Below are positions 29,706 through 37,825 of a stretch of DNA of 64,000 bases, piece by piece. Under the pieces are notes generated by a model. It worked only from the letters and a program-made list of their open reading frames with translations, made no database searches and was not told the DNA's origin. How positions within the stretch are numbered: position 1 is the stretch's first letter; every line of letters starts with the position of its first letter. The position numbers and the translations under genes were made by a program. Source of the DNA: Mucilaginibacter geliditolerans (GTDB taxonomy: Bacteria; Bacteroidota; Bacteroidia; Sphingobacteriales; Sphingobacteriaceae); the NCBI RefSeq assembly GCF_014200495.1, contig NZ_JACHBY010000001.1, positions 1,116,001 through 1,180,000 on the forward strand, given 5' to 3'.

Positions 29706-30109
29706 CAAGTAAACCAAAAACATCAAAGACGATCAACGTAATTCTTTGGATTACACAAATGCTTTTAGCTGTAACCTTTATTTGGGCTGCATCAATGAAA
29801 CTTTTTAAACCTGCCGACTTACCCTGGCAGTGGATAAAAGAAAACCCAAACCTGGTAAAAGCGACAGGGATTTTGGATTTGTTGGCAGGTATTGGATTAT
29901 TATTACCAGCATTGCTTCGAATTCGACCTCAATTAACAATTTACGCGTCCTATGGAACTATTGTATTGATGATATGTGCGATTATTTTTCACATTTCAAG
30001 AGGCGAAGCTTCGCAAATAGGCTTTAATATTTTTATCGCTCTTATTGCTGTATTTATTGCCTGGGGCAGACAAAAGAAAGCACCTATAATATCTAAAAAA
30101 CCGGACTAA
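29702..30109 (+). CDS. DoxX-like membrane protein
   Basis: 135 residues with four membrane helices (about 10-31, 52-70, 76-96, 102-120). INVILWITQMLLAVTFIWAA, the MKLFKP motif and TGILDLLAGIGLLLPALL are typical of the DoxX-like group. The start overlaps the stop of the broken AraC gene by 4 bp, so it was once translated with it. Role unknown. Confidence 0.7.
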   Translation: MTSKPKTSKTINVILWITQMLLAVTFIWAASMKLFKPADLPWQWIKENPNLVKATGILDLLAGIGLLLPALLRIRPQLTIYASYGTIVLMICAIIFHISRGEASQIGFNIFIALIAVFIAWGRQKKAPIISKKPD

Positions 30110-30327
30110 ACTCGGATGATTTGTTGGAAAGCTTAAAGTCACGTTCCGCCTTTTGCAGTCAGATAATCTATCGCAGTTATTTTTGGTTAACTTGTTAAAT
30201 GGAAGCAATTAGTCTTTCGCCTTTAAAATTCCAGCAGTCTTTTAACTGAGCAGGCGAGTTATGGGTAAAAGATTTATGGAACAATTTAGCTTAACCATTG
30301 TTTAACCTATAGTCAAATAATTTAACT

Positions 30328-31284
30328 ATGGAAAACACAAAAAATCCAACGCTTAATCATGCGGTGCGCTATGACCAGTTCGGACATAGAGATGTATTAT
30401 ATATTGATGAACTCCCTTTGCCTTCACCGAAAGCGGGAGAGGTACAGGTTAAAATAAAGACGGCGGGGATCAATCCGGGCGAAGCATCCATCCGGGAAGG
30501 CTTGATGGCAAAGCAATTTCCGTCCACATTTCCCTCGGGACAGGGAGCGGATTTCGCGGGCGTTGTAACGTCAGTGGGCATTGGCGTGACCAAGTTCAGC
30601 GCGGGTGACGAAGTGCTCGGTTTTACTGAGGAGCGCAACGGCCAGGCCGAATACATCGCGGTTAAGGCTGACCAGTTAGTGGCCCGCCCTGCTAATGTTT
30701 CCTGGGAGGCGGCAGGTGGCTTGTTCATCGTGGGTTCTACTGCTTACGCAGCTGTCAAAGCGGTAAATATCAAAAAAGGAGAAACGCTGATCGTTTCCGG
30801 CGCGGCGGGCGGGGTAGGCTCAATCGTGGTGCAGCTCGCCAAAAAACAGGGCGCTAACGTGATCGGTCTGGCCAGCGAACCGCATCACCAGTGGTTAAAA
30901 GATCATGGTATTGTCCCGTTGGCTTACGGCGATAACAATGAAGCCACCATTAAAGCCGCGCTGAATGGTAAAAAAGCCGATGCTTTCATTGATACTTCGG
31001 GTAAAGGCTATGTGGAACTGGCCATTAAGCTGGGCATTCCCGCTGACCGGATCGATACGGTTATTGATTTTGAAGCCGCGGGGAAATACAAAGTAAAGAC
31101 GGACGGCAGCTCAGCAGCAGGTACGGTGCAAGTACTGGAAGAACTGGCTGAAATGGTAAACGATGGTGAACTGGAGATAGCCATCGCGAAAACTTACCCT
31201 TTGAACCAGGTCAAAGAGGCTTACGAGGAGTTGGAAAAGCGCCATACCCATGGGAAGATCATCTTGGTCGCTTCTGCTAATTAA
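30328..31284 (+). CDS. NADP-dependent oxidoreductase, MDR family
   Basis: 318 residues. N-terminal catalytic domain PKAGEVQVKIKTAGINPGEA and GADFAGVVTSVGIGVTKFSAGDEV; cofactor motif VSGAAGGVGSIVVQLAKKQG. No zinc ligands; quinone-reductase/crotonyl-reductase-like. It is followed after 28 bp by an aldo/keto reductase gene, forming a two-gene redox operon. It looks like a distant paralog of the enzyme at 24394-25371. Confidence 0.87.
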   Translation: MENTKNPTLNHAVRYDQFGHRDVLYIDELPLPSPKAGEVQVKIKTAGINPGEASIREGLMAKQFPSTFPSGQGADFAGVVTSVGIGVTKFSAGDEVLGFTEERNGQAEYIAVKADQLVARPANVSWEAAGGLFIVGSTAYAAVKAVNIKKGETLIVSGAAGGVGSIVVQLAKKQGANVIGLASEPHHQWLKDHGIVPLAYGDNNEATIKAALNGKKADAFIDTSGKGYVELAIKLGIPADRIDTVIDFEAAGKYKVKTDGSSAAGTVQVLEELAEMVNDGELEIAIAKTYPLNQVKEAYEELEKRHTHGKIILVASAN

Positions 31285-31312
31285 ATTTTTTTAACCCCAT
31301 CAATTTACAATC

Positions 31313-32197
31313 ATGATAGCTACTATCTCTTCTACCGTCATTATAGGCGAAAATTCAGAACACCCTTTGACCGCATACCGTCCGGGTTATGGTACCATGC
31401 GGCTTACCGGGGAACAAATTTGGGGCGAACCCGCTAACCGGCCCGAAGCGCTGCGAATCTTAAAAAGGGCTGTCGACCTGGGTGTAAATTATATTGACAC
31501 AGCGGATTACTATGGTCCCGGCGTCACCAACCGGCTGATCGCCGAAGCATTATATCCTTATTCCGAAGATCTAATAATAGGTACAAAAATCGGCGCGATA
31601 CGCAAGGGCGACAAAAGCTGGAACGCATTCAGCAAACCCGGACAACTGCGGCAAAGTGTTGACAATAACCTGAAAGAATTAAAGCAGGAGCAACTCTCCC
31701 TGGTTCATTTTCGGTTCATGCCTGGAGCTGAAGCCAGTTTTGAAGAATCGCTTGAAGCGATGTTTACTCTGCAAAAGGATGGTAAAATACTGCATGTTGG
31801 CCTAAGCAATGTATCGCGTGAACAGTTGGAAACCGGTCTGAAAATGGGTCGTATAGCCAGTGTTCAAAACCTTTACGGTTATACCCAACGTACCACGCTC
31901 AGCGGCCCTATGGGCGGCGCGGGCGGCGAAGAGATCCTCGACCTGCTGGAAACCCATCATATTCCGCTCATTCCGTATTTCTCGTTACAGACCTCATTGG
32001 GCAAGGGGCAGGAAAAAATAGAGCAAATGGCTGATAAATACAACATGAGTGCGGCACAGATGAACATCACCTGGCTGCTGCATAAATCACCCTGGATATT
32101 GCCCATACCCGGCACCACGTCGCTGGCACACTTGGAGGAAAACCTTAAAGCAGCTGAAACTTCACTTTCGCCGGAGGATATGGCTTTTTTAAGTTGA
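31313..32197 (+). CDS. Aldo/keto reductase
   Basis: 294 residues, (beta/alpha)8 barrel. Catalytic Asp and Tyr in YIDTADYYGPGVTNRLIAEAL, the Lys in LIIGTKIG, and the His in LSLVHFRF. The C-terminal cofactor loop IPGTTSLAHLEENL is present. NADPH-dependent reduction of an aldehyde or ketone is expected; this resembles the Bacteroidota and actinobacterial AKRs annotated as putative oxidoreductases. Second gene of the operon with the MDR enzyme. Confidence 0.88.
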   Translation: MIATISSTVIIGENSEHPLTAYRPGYGTMRLTGEQIWGEPANRPEALRILKRAVDLGVNYIDTADYYGPGVTNRLIAEALYPYSEDLIIGTKIGAIRKGDKSWNAFSKPGQLRQSVDNNLKELKQEQLSLVHFRFMPGAEASFEESLEAMFTLQKDGKILHVGLSNVSREQLETGLKMGRIASVQNLYGYTQRTTLSGPMGGAGGEEILDLLETHHIPLIPYFSLQTSLGKGQEKIEQMADKYNMSAAQMNITWLLHKSPWILPIPGTTSLAHLEENLKAAETSLSPEDMAFLS

Positions 32198-32230
32198 AAA
32201 TTACAGACTTAAATTTTGCGGGATGATTCT

Positions 32231-32413
32231 TTAATGAAATGACAGCATTGAATAAGTAAAAGTGTTACAACAATAGGCATTTTGGTTACATCTGTTTTTA
32301 ACTTGTTGCGCAACGTGATAGCCTTGCTCTAAAAGTTGCAATATGCAATGAGAGGCAACGAAGCCTGTGCCCCCTGTTACTAAAACCTTAATTTTATTTG
32401 AATCCGTAGTCAT
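32231..32413 (-). pseudogene. NAD-dependent epimerase/reductase, N-terminal stub
   Basis: Starts with the extended-SDR cofactor motif KVLVTGGTGFVASHCILQLL and breaks after EQGYHVA. The remaining residues do not belong to the family, and nothing downstream continues it. About 35 of the roughly 340 residues of a dihydroflavonol-reductase-like enzyme survive. Confidence 0.65.
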
Positions 32414-32863
32414 CTTTTTTCTTTTATGTCAATGACACAAAATTCGGCAGAAAAGCAAGGGTAAGGTTTGTTTTAAAGGCCGTTTTTACTTTGTTTAAAA
32501 GGCCATAATACTTCCAAAGATCCTTTACAACTTATCGCAGTTGTATTGTTATTTCAAGGATAGCCCTTTGTCAAAAAGTGAGTAATTGAAATTATAGATT
32601 TAAAACTTGGTATGTTTAATAATACAAAAAACTTTTTTGTATTATTATTTAGCATCGAATCGTTATAATGTTTATTAACATACAGTTATTTATATCGATA
32701 ATAAATTTGATTTAAATTTTGCACCATCAAGGACGGTTATGAGGCTCGAACCAAAGAATACAGACAACTAATTAATATACAGATATTTAATTATTTAATA
32801 TTTAACATCAAGTTTTATACTTGGCATTAAATATAAATCACAACACACTGAAAATGAGGTAAT
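32414..32863. other. AT-rich intergenic region
   Basis: No gene is visible. Very A+T-rich. CTCGAACCAAAG near 32743 again carries the CGAACC core of the dispersed module but without the rest. Confidence 0.4.
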
Positions 32864-32893
32864 AAAAAAGCCTTCCATTTTCATGGAAGGCTT
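32864..32893 (-). terminator. Hairpin with U-tract, copy 3 module
   Basis: Perfect 11-bp stem, AAGCCTTCCAT with its complement around a TTTC loop, followed by six Ts on the minus strand. Confidence 0.8.
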
Positions 32894-33015
32894 TGGGGTC
32901 GGTCATGGGTCTGATTTCGAACCAGTTTATAGCTGATTTGCAGAAAATAGCTCGAATTTGAGACGTTTATGGTACGGATTTCGAACCGATTATAGGTGAT
33001 TTTAAGAAAATTTGA
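32864..33015 (-). repeat. Dispersed 3'-UTR/terminator module, copy 3 (reference copy)
   Basis: The best-preserved copy: hairpin, GGGTCGGTCATGGGTCT, GATTTCGAACCAGTTTATAG, CTGATTTGCAGAAAATAG, CTCGAATTTGAGACGTTTAT, GGTACG, then GATTTCGAACCGATTATAGG. The two GATTTCGAACC blocks (32913 and 32977) are direct repeats 64 bp apart that stay similar for about 36 bp, so the module has an internal duplication. It lies 40 bp past the stop of the unknown gene 33055-33807. Confidence 0.8.
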
Positions 33016-33054
33016 TATTTACCGAGGAAGTATTAATTAGTTAAAATCAAACTG

Positions 33055-33807
33055 TTAAATCATTTTTAATCTTGGTTTTACTTTTTCAAAAAACTCTTGA
33101 TACCTATTTTCATTTTCTGGTTTGGTTATTCTTGAAAATCCACAATTCTCCATGCAGATCCTCAAATAATCGATAAACGTAGTTTTATTGGGTTCATTTA
33201 AAAACAAACTATCAATAGCTTTTTCTTTCGTAATTTGAATTGAATAAGGGAGTCCGCCACTAATATTATCCTTATGTAGATAATCGGCTGCTAATTCTAA
33301 ATAAGGAAATTGAGATGGATCTTCTTCAATAACTTCACTTAGGTAGTCTTTCCAATCATTGTTTAAAACCTCAGAAACAACGTCGTCAAGACTACAGATT
33401 TGGATGGGGTCAGCACAGTCCCAAAACATTTTTGGTTCCCTTTTAAAATCCCAACCAAAATTACATGCTCCTACTATTTTGTAAAACATTTTTAATGAGT
33501 ATGGTATTTGCCCAAAATCAACAACTGCCTCATCAAGTTTAATAAGTAGTTCATCCGTATTTGGTAATGGTTTTAAAAGAGGTCTTTCAAAATTGAATTG
33601 AAATTCGGTTTTAAAAGCATAGCCTATATCATTTAATTCTTCAAAAATAATGTTAAGATTATAAGCTACTCTGTTAAATGTTTCCACCAACACACTTTGT
33701 ATGTCATCAAAATATTTAGCATTAAACGCTTCTTGGCCAAAATCATAAATATCGTTGTAAATGGACCGACCATCTTCCCCACCTATATAGCGATCATAAA
33801 ATTTCAT
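33055..33807 (-). CDS. Unknown protein, possibly SMI1/KNR4 (SUKH)-like
   Basis: 250 residues, acidic, soluble, in strikingly A+T-rich DNA. The stretch SLKMFYKIVGACNFGWDF and DPIQICSLDDVVSEVL, followed by LELAADYLHKDNISGG, recalls the SUKH/SMI1 fold found in immunity proteins of polymorphic toxins, but similarity is weak and I do not claim it. No toxin gene is adjacent. It is bounded on both sides by same-direction dispersed modules (copy 3 at its 3' side, a diverged copy at its 5' side). Base composition and context suggest transfer. Confidence 0.55.
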   Translation of the reverse strand: MKFYDRYIGGEDGRSIYNDIYDFGQEAFNAKYFDDIQSVLVETFNRVAYNLNIIFEELNDIGYAFKTEFQFNFERPLLKPLPNTDELLIKLDEAVVDFGQIPYSLKMFYKIVGACNFGWDFKREPKMFWDCADPIQICSLDDVVSEVLNNDWKDYLSEVIEEDPSQFPYLELAADYLHKDNISGGLPYSIQITKEKAIDSLFLNEPNKTTFIDYLRICMENCGFSRITKPENENRYQEFFEKVKPRLKMI

Positions 33808-33914
33808 ATATTAAATATATGTATAATACGCCATATTGGCCTCAAATCAATTTCTTCAATAATTTATGAATTTTACAATAATTGACTCTACAACATTGTA
33901 AGAGATGTAATCAT

Positions 33915-33949
33915 AAAAAATGCCATCAATTTTTCAAGTGATGGCATTT
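33915..33949 (-). terminator. Hairpin with U-tract at the end of the DUF1501 remnant
   Basis: Perfect 11-bp stem AAATGCCATCA/TGATGGCATTT with a 10-nt loop, followed by six Ts on the minus strand. Confidence 0.75.
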
Positions 33950-34010
33950 TGTGCACAGACTGGGCAGAATTCGAACCACTTAGTAGATCAATTGAAGAGT
34001 TTGAACGACT
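33915..34010 (-). repeat. Dispersed 3'-UTR/terminator module, diverged copy
   Basis: A hairpin with U-tract, then 20 bp, then AGAATTCGAACCACTTAG and TTTGAACGACTT. Only the order hairpin, spacer, TTCGAACC is kept; the rest has drifted. It lies at the broken end of the DUF1501 remnant. Confidence 0.45.
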
Positions 34011-34546
34011 TACAAGTAGCATAGCCGATGTCATACTCACAGCACTAAAGGGCGTGATCGCATCATGGCCTAGTAAACCGACAGCGCGGTTTAACCAGCC
34101 GCTGGCGGTACCTTTATTAAACGGTGTAGCCAATTCCGTATAATCCTGCACATCAAAGTGCGAGCGGGTATTGTTTAGCGAACCTATGCCGTGCACTATG
34201 CCCAAACGTTTCTCCCTAAACATCGGCTCAAAAGCTTGCACATACGGGTGCAATCCAAAGCGGCCGTCCAAATCAATCAAAGACGTTCCGTTCCCTTTAG
34301 CCGCCGACATAAATAAGGTTAGCCTTGCCGCCTGTAGGTTTTGATCAGTAAATGGAGTAACTGCCATCAACCCATCCATAGCGCCACGCTGAAAGATGCA
34401 CACCATGGTTTTACGCTTTTTGTAAGGCGCTATGCTCTTATTGCTTGCAGCGGAAGCTTCTGCTATAAAGCCCGGGATTCTCCCATCAAACCAACGCCAA
34501 AAAGGCTCAGGCCACCTTCCTTTAAAAACCCTCTCCTATTCAACAT
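34010..34546 (-). pseudogene. DUF1501 (Tat-exported) protein, frameshifted and truncated
   Basis: From ATG (top at 34546) the protein begins MLNRRGFLKEGGLSLFGVGL, a twin-arginine-type start. It then shifts frame near 34475: the correct continuation PGFIAEASAASNKS lies in another frame and runs into KKRKTMVCIFQRGAMDGLMA, the DUF1501 signature. Homology runs through HFDVQDYTELATP and ITPFSAVSMTSA and is lost near 34010; family members are about 400 residues. So there is one frameshift plus loss of the C-terminal half. It follows a DUF1800 remnant, the usual partner gene. Confidence 0.7.
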
Positions 34547-34556
34547 AATCGTATGT

Positions 34557-34742
34557 TTAATGAATTAACGTCGTTGATATTCTGGCGAGCCGATGATCAA
34601 ATCCACTATCAATTTTATCAAGCAGTGTTTGCGGCGGATTATGGCTCACAAACCTAATAGCCAATTTACCAGTAATAAATTTAGCAGTAGTAGAATTGTA
34701 TCCCAACATGGTAATAAATCTATAACTGCCTGATTTAATCAA
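34557..34742 (-). pseudogene. DUF1800 protein, C-terminal remnant
   Basis: STTAKFITGKLAIRFVSHNPPQTLLDKI matches in pattern the conserved C-terminal region of DUF1800 proteins (hP.TA.FI..KL..rFVsD.PP..l). Only about 60 residues remain of roughly 450-600. It lies directly before the DUF1501 remnant, the normal order of this gene pair, so the whole pair has decayed. Confidence 0.6.
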
Positions 34743-34820
34743 TATGTAAAATATAATAATATGTACTTAGATTAAACCTTAAGTGCTAACTTGTGATCAT
34801 ATTAAAAAAAAACAATTGAG

Positions 34821-35183
34821 ATGAAAAAACTGATTTTAATATTATTCCTTGCAACAGGACTGAACACTTTAACTTATGCCAAAGGCGATAAAACACCTGC
34901 ACAAAAAGCAGCCAAACAAACAGAAACGCTTAAGAAAAAGCTGAACCTTAATGCAGATCAAACCACCAAGGTGAAAGCAATTATGCTTGATCGCGATACC
35001 CAATTAGCCAAGGTAAAAAATGCTAAAGACGAAAAGCAACAAAAAGATGCTATCGACAAGCAAGCCGATAACAAGTTAGCCGCCGTTTTAACTGCCTCCC
35101 AGGAAAAAACTTACGAGGATTTGACAGCCGAGAAAAAGGAAGAGAAAGCAAAAGAAAAAGCAGCAAAAACTAAGGCCTCTTAA
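34821..35183 (+). CDS. Small periplasmic Lys-rich helical protein (Spy/CpxP-like)
   Basis: 120 residues. Signal peptide MKKLILILFLATGLNTLTYA. The mature part is fully helical and rich in Lys, Ala and Glu: LKKKLNLNADQTTKVKAIML matches the LxLtxeQ..ki..i pattern of LTXXQ/Spy-like proteins, and a basic Glu/Lys tail ends in AKEKAAKTKAS. A chaperone-like role in the envelope is a family-based guess. Followed by two intrinsic terminators. Confidence 0.7.
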   Translation: MKKLILILFLATGLNTLTYAKGDKTPAQKAAKQTETLKKKLNLNADQTTKVKAIMLDRDTQLAKVKNAKDEKQQKDAIDKQADNKLAAVLTASQEKTYEDLTAEKKEEKAKEKAAKTKAS

Positions 35184-35209
35184 TCCCGGTATTAAGATTT
35201 AGGTATAAA

Positions 35210-35239
35210 ACGAGCATCCTAAATAGGATGCTCGTTTTT
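35210..35239 (+). terminator. Intrinsic terminator of the Spy-like gene
   Basis: Stem ACGAGCATCCT/AGGATGCTCGT with an AAAT loop, followed by TTTT. It begins 27 bp past the stop codon. Confidence 0.85.
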
Positions 35240-35264
35240 GTTAAACGCAAAATCTTGTAAACAC

Positions 35265-35292
35265 AAAAATCCCCGCCGAAGCGGGGATTTTA
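35265..35292. terminator. Bidirectional intrinsic terminator
   Basis: Stem AAAATCCCCGC/GCGGGGATTTT with a CGAA loop, A-run on the left and T-run on the right, so it can work both ways between the Spy-like gene and the minus-strand frame at 35393. Confidence 0.8.
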
Positions 35293-35392
35293 ACTAAACA
35301 ATTTAATTAATCTATTAACTATTTCCCACTATTCGTGCATGATGTGGCAATTTAAGGTTGGAGCCTTTTTATTAATAGTTTTATTTTAAATA

Positions 35393-35647
35393 CTAGATGT
35401 TAGCTTTGCCGATATCCCACCATACGCGGGTACCGCCATTATCAGCGCCACCTAGTAATTGTAGATCCGGGATAAAGGATCGGTTCACAAAGACATTTGG
35501 CATTCCACCGCTACCAACTTGGCAACCATGCGTAAAATAGCCGTTTAGTCGGTCGGTATGCTGGAGAATATCTAGCCATTGATCACTCATTCCGGAAAAT
35601 CGACCAATGTATTCTGCAACACTTTGATCATGCTTACTGCCTAACAC
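35393..35647 (-). CDS. Hypothetical 84-residue protein, possible gene fragment
   Basis: No signal peptide or known motif. It is Gly-rich near the C-terminus (GGMPNVFVNRSF, LLGGADNGGTRVWWDIG), which looks like part of a globular enzyme. It may be the tail of a lost gene. Coding status doubtful. Confidence 0.25.
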   Translation of the reverse strand: MLGSKHDQSVAEYIGRFSGMSDQWLDILQHTDRLNGYFTHGCQVGSGGMPNVFVNRSFIPDLQLLGGADNGGTRVWWDIGKANI

Positions 35648-36187
35648 TCAAGTGCATTTTGAAAGTTCATTTACACAATACAAAGAACGCAGGGCACGGA
35701 ATTGCATGGTCAGCCCTTGCGGAATTTCCACTCCAGAACGGGCATTCAATGGCTTGCAAACTATATTTTTTTAATTCATAGCATTATTAATATCTTAAAT
35801 ATCAATTTACACTTGCCTGATATCGTTATATTCTTATAAGTGCAACGATATTTTATTAATCTTTTGTTCATTTTATTCATATTAATTAAAAATATTACAA
35901 GAAACGTAATTGATATTTAAATTCATATAATTTAAACATCAATATTGGGGGAACCGCCCTTGGTCTTGGCAGCCTCGGTGTTTTTTGCAGTCAAGTCAGC
36001 TATTAGGGCACCAAGAATAGTGCGGGGCTTGAATGGTTTGTTCAGGCTTGATGATCTTACAACTGTGCAGGGGGTAAACGCCGCTTGTGAACGGGACAAC
36101 AATTACGCTTAATTACTTTATATCATATCTATTTGGAAATTAGTAGTTTATCTTTTTCATTTTAGAACTAATAAATTAAATCTGCCT
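35648..36187. other. Intergenic region upstream of the DUF6603 operon
   Basis: First part very A+T-rich, then about 170 bp (35940-36110) of higher G+C with broken reading frames, which may be a gene remnant I cannot name, then a short A+T-rich leader. TTTG at 36132 and TATCTTTT at 36149 are possible promoter parts, but their spacing is too short for the usual -33/-7 pair. Confidence 0.35.
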
Positions 36188-37807
36188 ATGCCTACCACAA
36201 TCACCGTTCTTAGCTGGAACATTGAGAGCCTTGGCGACACCAAAGCTTCACTCAATCCTTCTGTCACTCCGCTTTCAAAATCTCAAGTTGTAGATTTTAT
36301 TGCTGCAGTTACAAAGGGACTTAACATTGATGTCTTGGGCATCATGGAAGTTAAGTCCGGTATTGGATCATTGTTAAGCAGCTGGTTACTGAGCTTGCTC
36401 AATAACAATGGTACTCCCGGCACCACATGGAAGGGTGCGGTAAGTTCCAGACAGGATGGTGGCACACAGGAACAATACCTTTACTTCTGGAAGTCAACCG
36501 CTACCTTTGATCTCAACATGGCCGGGCTTCCGGGGCCCACTTCCTTGGTTAACGTAGCCGATGAACAGGCTTTTGCCGGCCTATTCCAAGGCACAACCGT
36601 TACTACCACTGCTGCCCAGTCGCAATTCCTACAGTCGCTCGCTGCAAACGGTTATCTGATAAATGGCATCTTTAAAGAGCGGTCCACCACTAAAAAAACT
36701 ACCACTTACCGTGTTAATCCGGCTATCTGGCAAGCCATGCAGAGTGGTACTCCAGTGGCATTCAATCTGACAATAAACCCCAATCCACCGATCGCTTTCA
36801 ATCCAGCGCAGCTATCGCAAATGAGTCAGATCCTTGCGCAGCTCGATGTGTTGCGGTTTATCAGCTATGGCGACAGATCTCCCTACCTGATCAATCTCAA
36901 CCTGGACGCGAAGCCGCTTACAATAGCGCTTTATCATGCCCCAGGTCCACAGGACCCTACACGTTTTGAGGCCATCAATAACATCGGTATGAGCTTTCCG
37001 CTTGCAGCCACAGGTTCGAATACGCTGCTGATGGGCGATTTCAATATTTCCACAGCACAGCTCACGAAGCAGGCACGGGCTTACCAGAGAGCTCCTGTTG
37101 CAGGCAATCCCAATGCAGTTAACTTTTCTGCCAAAAGCCCACAGCAGCTGGTGACCGTCTATAATCCGATCACTGCGGCGCCCCTTAACACCAACCAAGC
37201 ATTGTTACCTTCGCCTACCTATACTTCTTTAAGCGCCAAGTTTTTGCCCAACACCGCGCCATTGAAAGACACGGAAGCAAACATATACGACAACTTCTAC
37301 TTCCGACAGAGCACAACGGCAGCCAATCAGTTGACAGTAGTTGCCAACTCGGCAAAAATAGCTGCACCGTTAGCTACCTATTATCCTGGCACCACCTTTA
37401 ACGCACCAATAGCGACGCTCCTGCTCACTTTTTTCCGGGTATTTGGTGGGGCAGCATCTCTTCAGAAAGCCTTGGACACATATGAAGCGTTAGAAACTAA
37501 AATGGATAAAGCCGTCAAGAAACTAACAGTCTTGTACAACAATGCAAAGGCAAACCTTACTACAGCCCAAAGCAATGGCGCACCCACCGGCACACTGAAT
37601 AAAAGGGTCAAAAATAATTATAACAAGCTTACAGCCGCAAATAGTCTACTTACGAAGATATCCGGCTCCGTCACGGCGATAAATGCAACCCTGACACTGG
37701 TGAAAAACAACATTAATACCACACCGGGAGGAATTGGTGACGCATTGGCCATTTACAGGCATGCAATTAGCGACCATCTTCCCATAAGTTTTCAACTGCA
37801 ATCGTGA
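36188..37807 (+). CDS. Endonuclease/exonuclease/phosphatase (EEP) family protein with helical insert
   Basis: 539 residues. Catalytic signatures of the DNase I-like EEP fold: SWNIES (Asn12), the metal-binding Glu54 in IMEVKSG, MGDFNIS (Asp284, Asn286) and the terminal SDHLPISF (Asp529, His530). The family includes nucleases, phosphoesterases and sphingomyelinases, so the substrate is open. Between the GDFN and SDH motifs, residues about 420-505 form an extra Lys/Ala/Asn-rich helical region (LETKMDKAVKKLTVLYNNAK) not normal for the fold. There is no signal peptide. It is the first gene of a dense operon; the next starts 18 bp on. It begins a block visibly richer in G+C than its surroundings. 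Confidence 0.75.
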   Translation: MPTTITVLSWNIESLGDTKASLNPSVTPLSKSQVVDFIAAVTKGLNIDVLGIMEVKSGIGSLLSSWLLSLLNNNGTPGTTWKGAVSSRQDGGTQEQYLYFWKSTATFDLNMAGLPGPTSLVNVADEQAFAGLFQGTTVTTTAAQSQFLQSLAANGYLINGIFKERSTTKKTTTYRVNPAIWQAMQSGTPVAFNLTINPNPPIAFNPAQLSQMSQILAQLDVLRFISYGDRSPYLINLNLDAKPLTIALYHAPGPQDPTRFEAINNIGMSFPLAATGSNTLLMGDFNISTAQLTKQARAYQRAPVAGNPNAVNFSAKSPQQLVTVYNPITAAPLNTNQALLPSPTYTSLSAKFLPNTAPLKDTEANIYDNFYFRQSTTAANQLTVVANSAKIAAPLATYYPGTTFNAPIATLLLTFFRVFGGAASLQKALDTYEALETKMDKAVKKLTVLYNNAKANLTTAQSNGAPTGTLNKRVKNNYNKLTAANSLLTKISGSVTAINATLTLVKNNINTTPGGIGDALAIYRHAISDHLPISFQLQS

Positions 37808-37825
37808 TGCTAAATAAATAATCCC

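Noticed and set aside
32864..33015. CRISPR array
   Set aside because: Only two 36-bp units, not identical, no array or cas genes; no CRISPR seen anywhere in the window.
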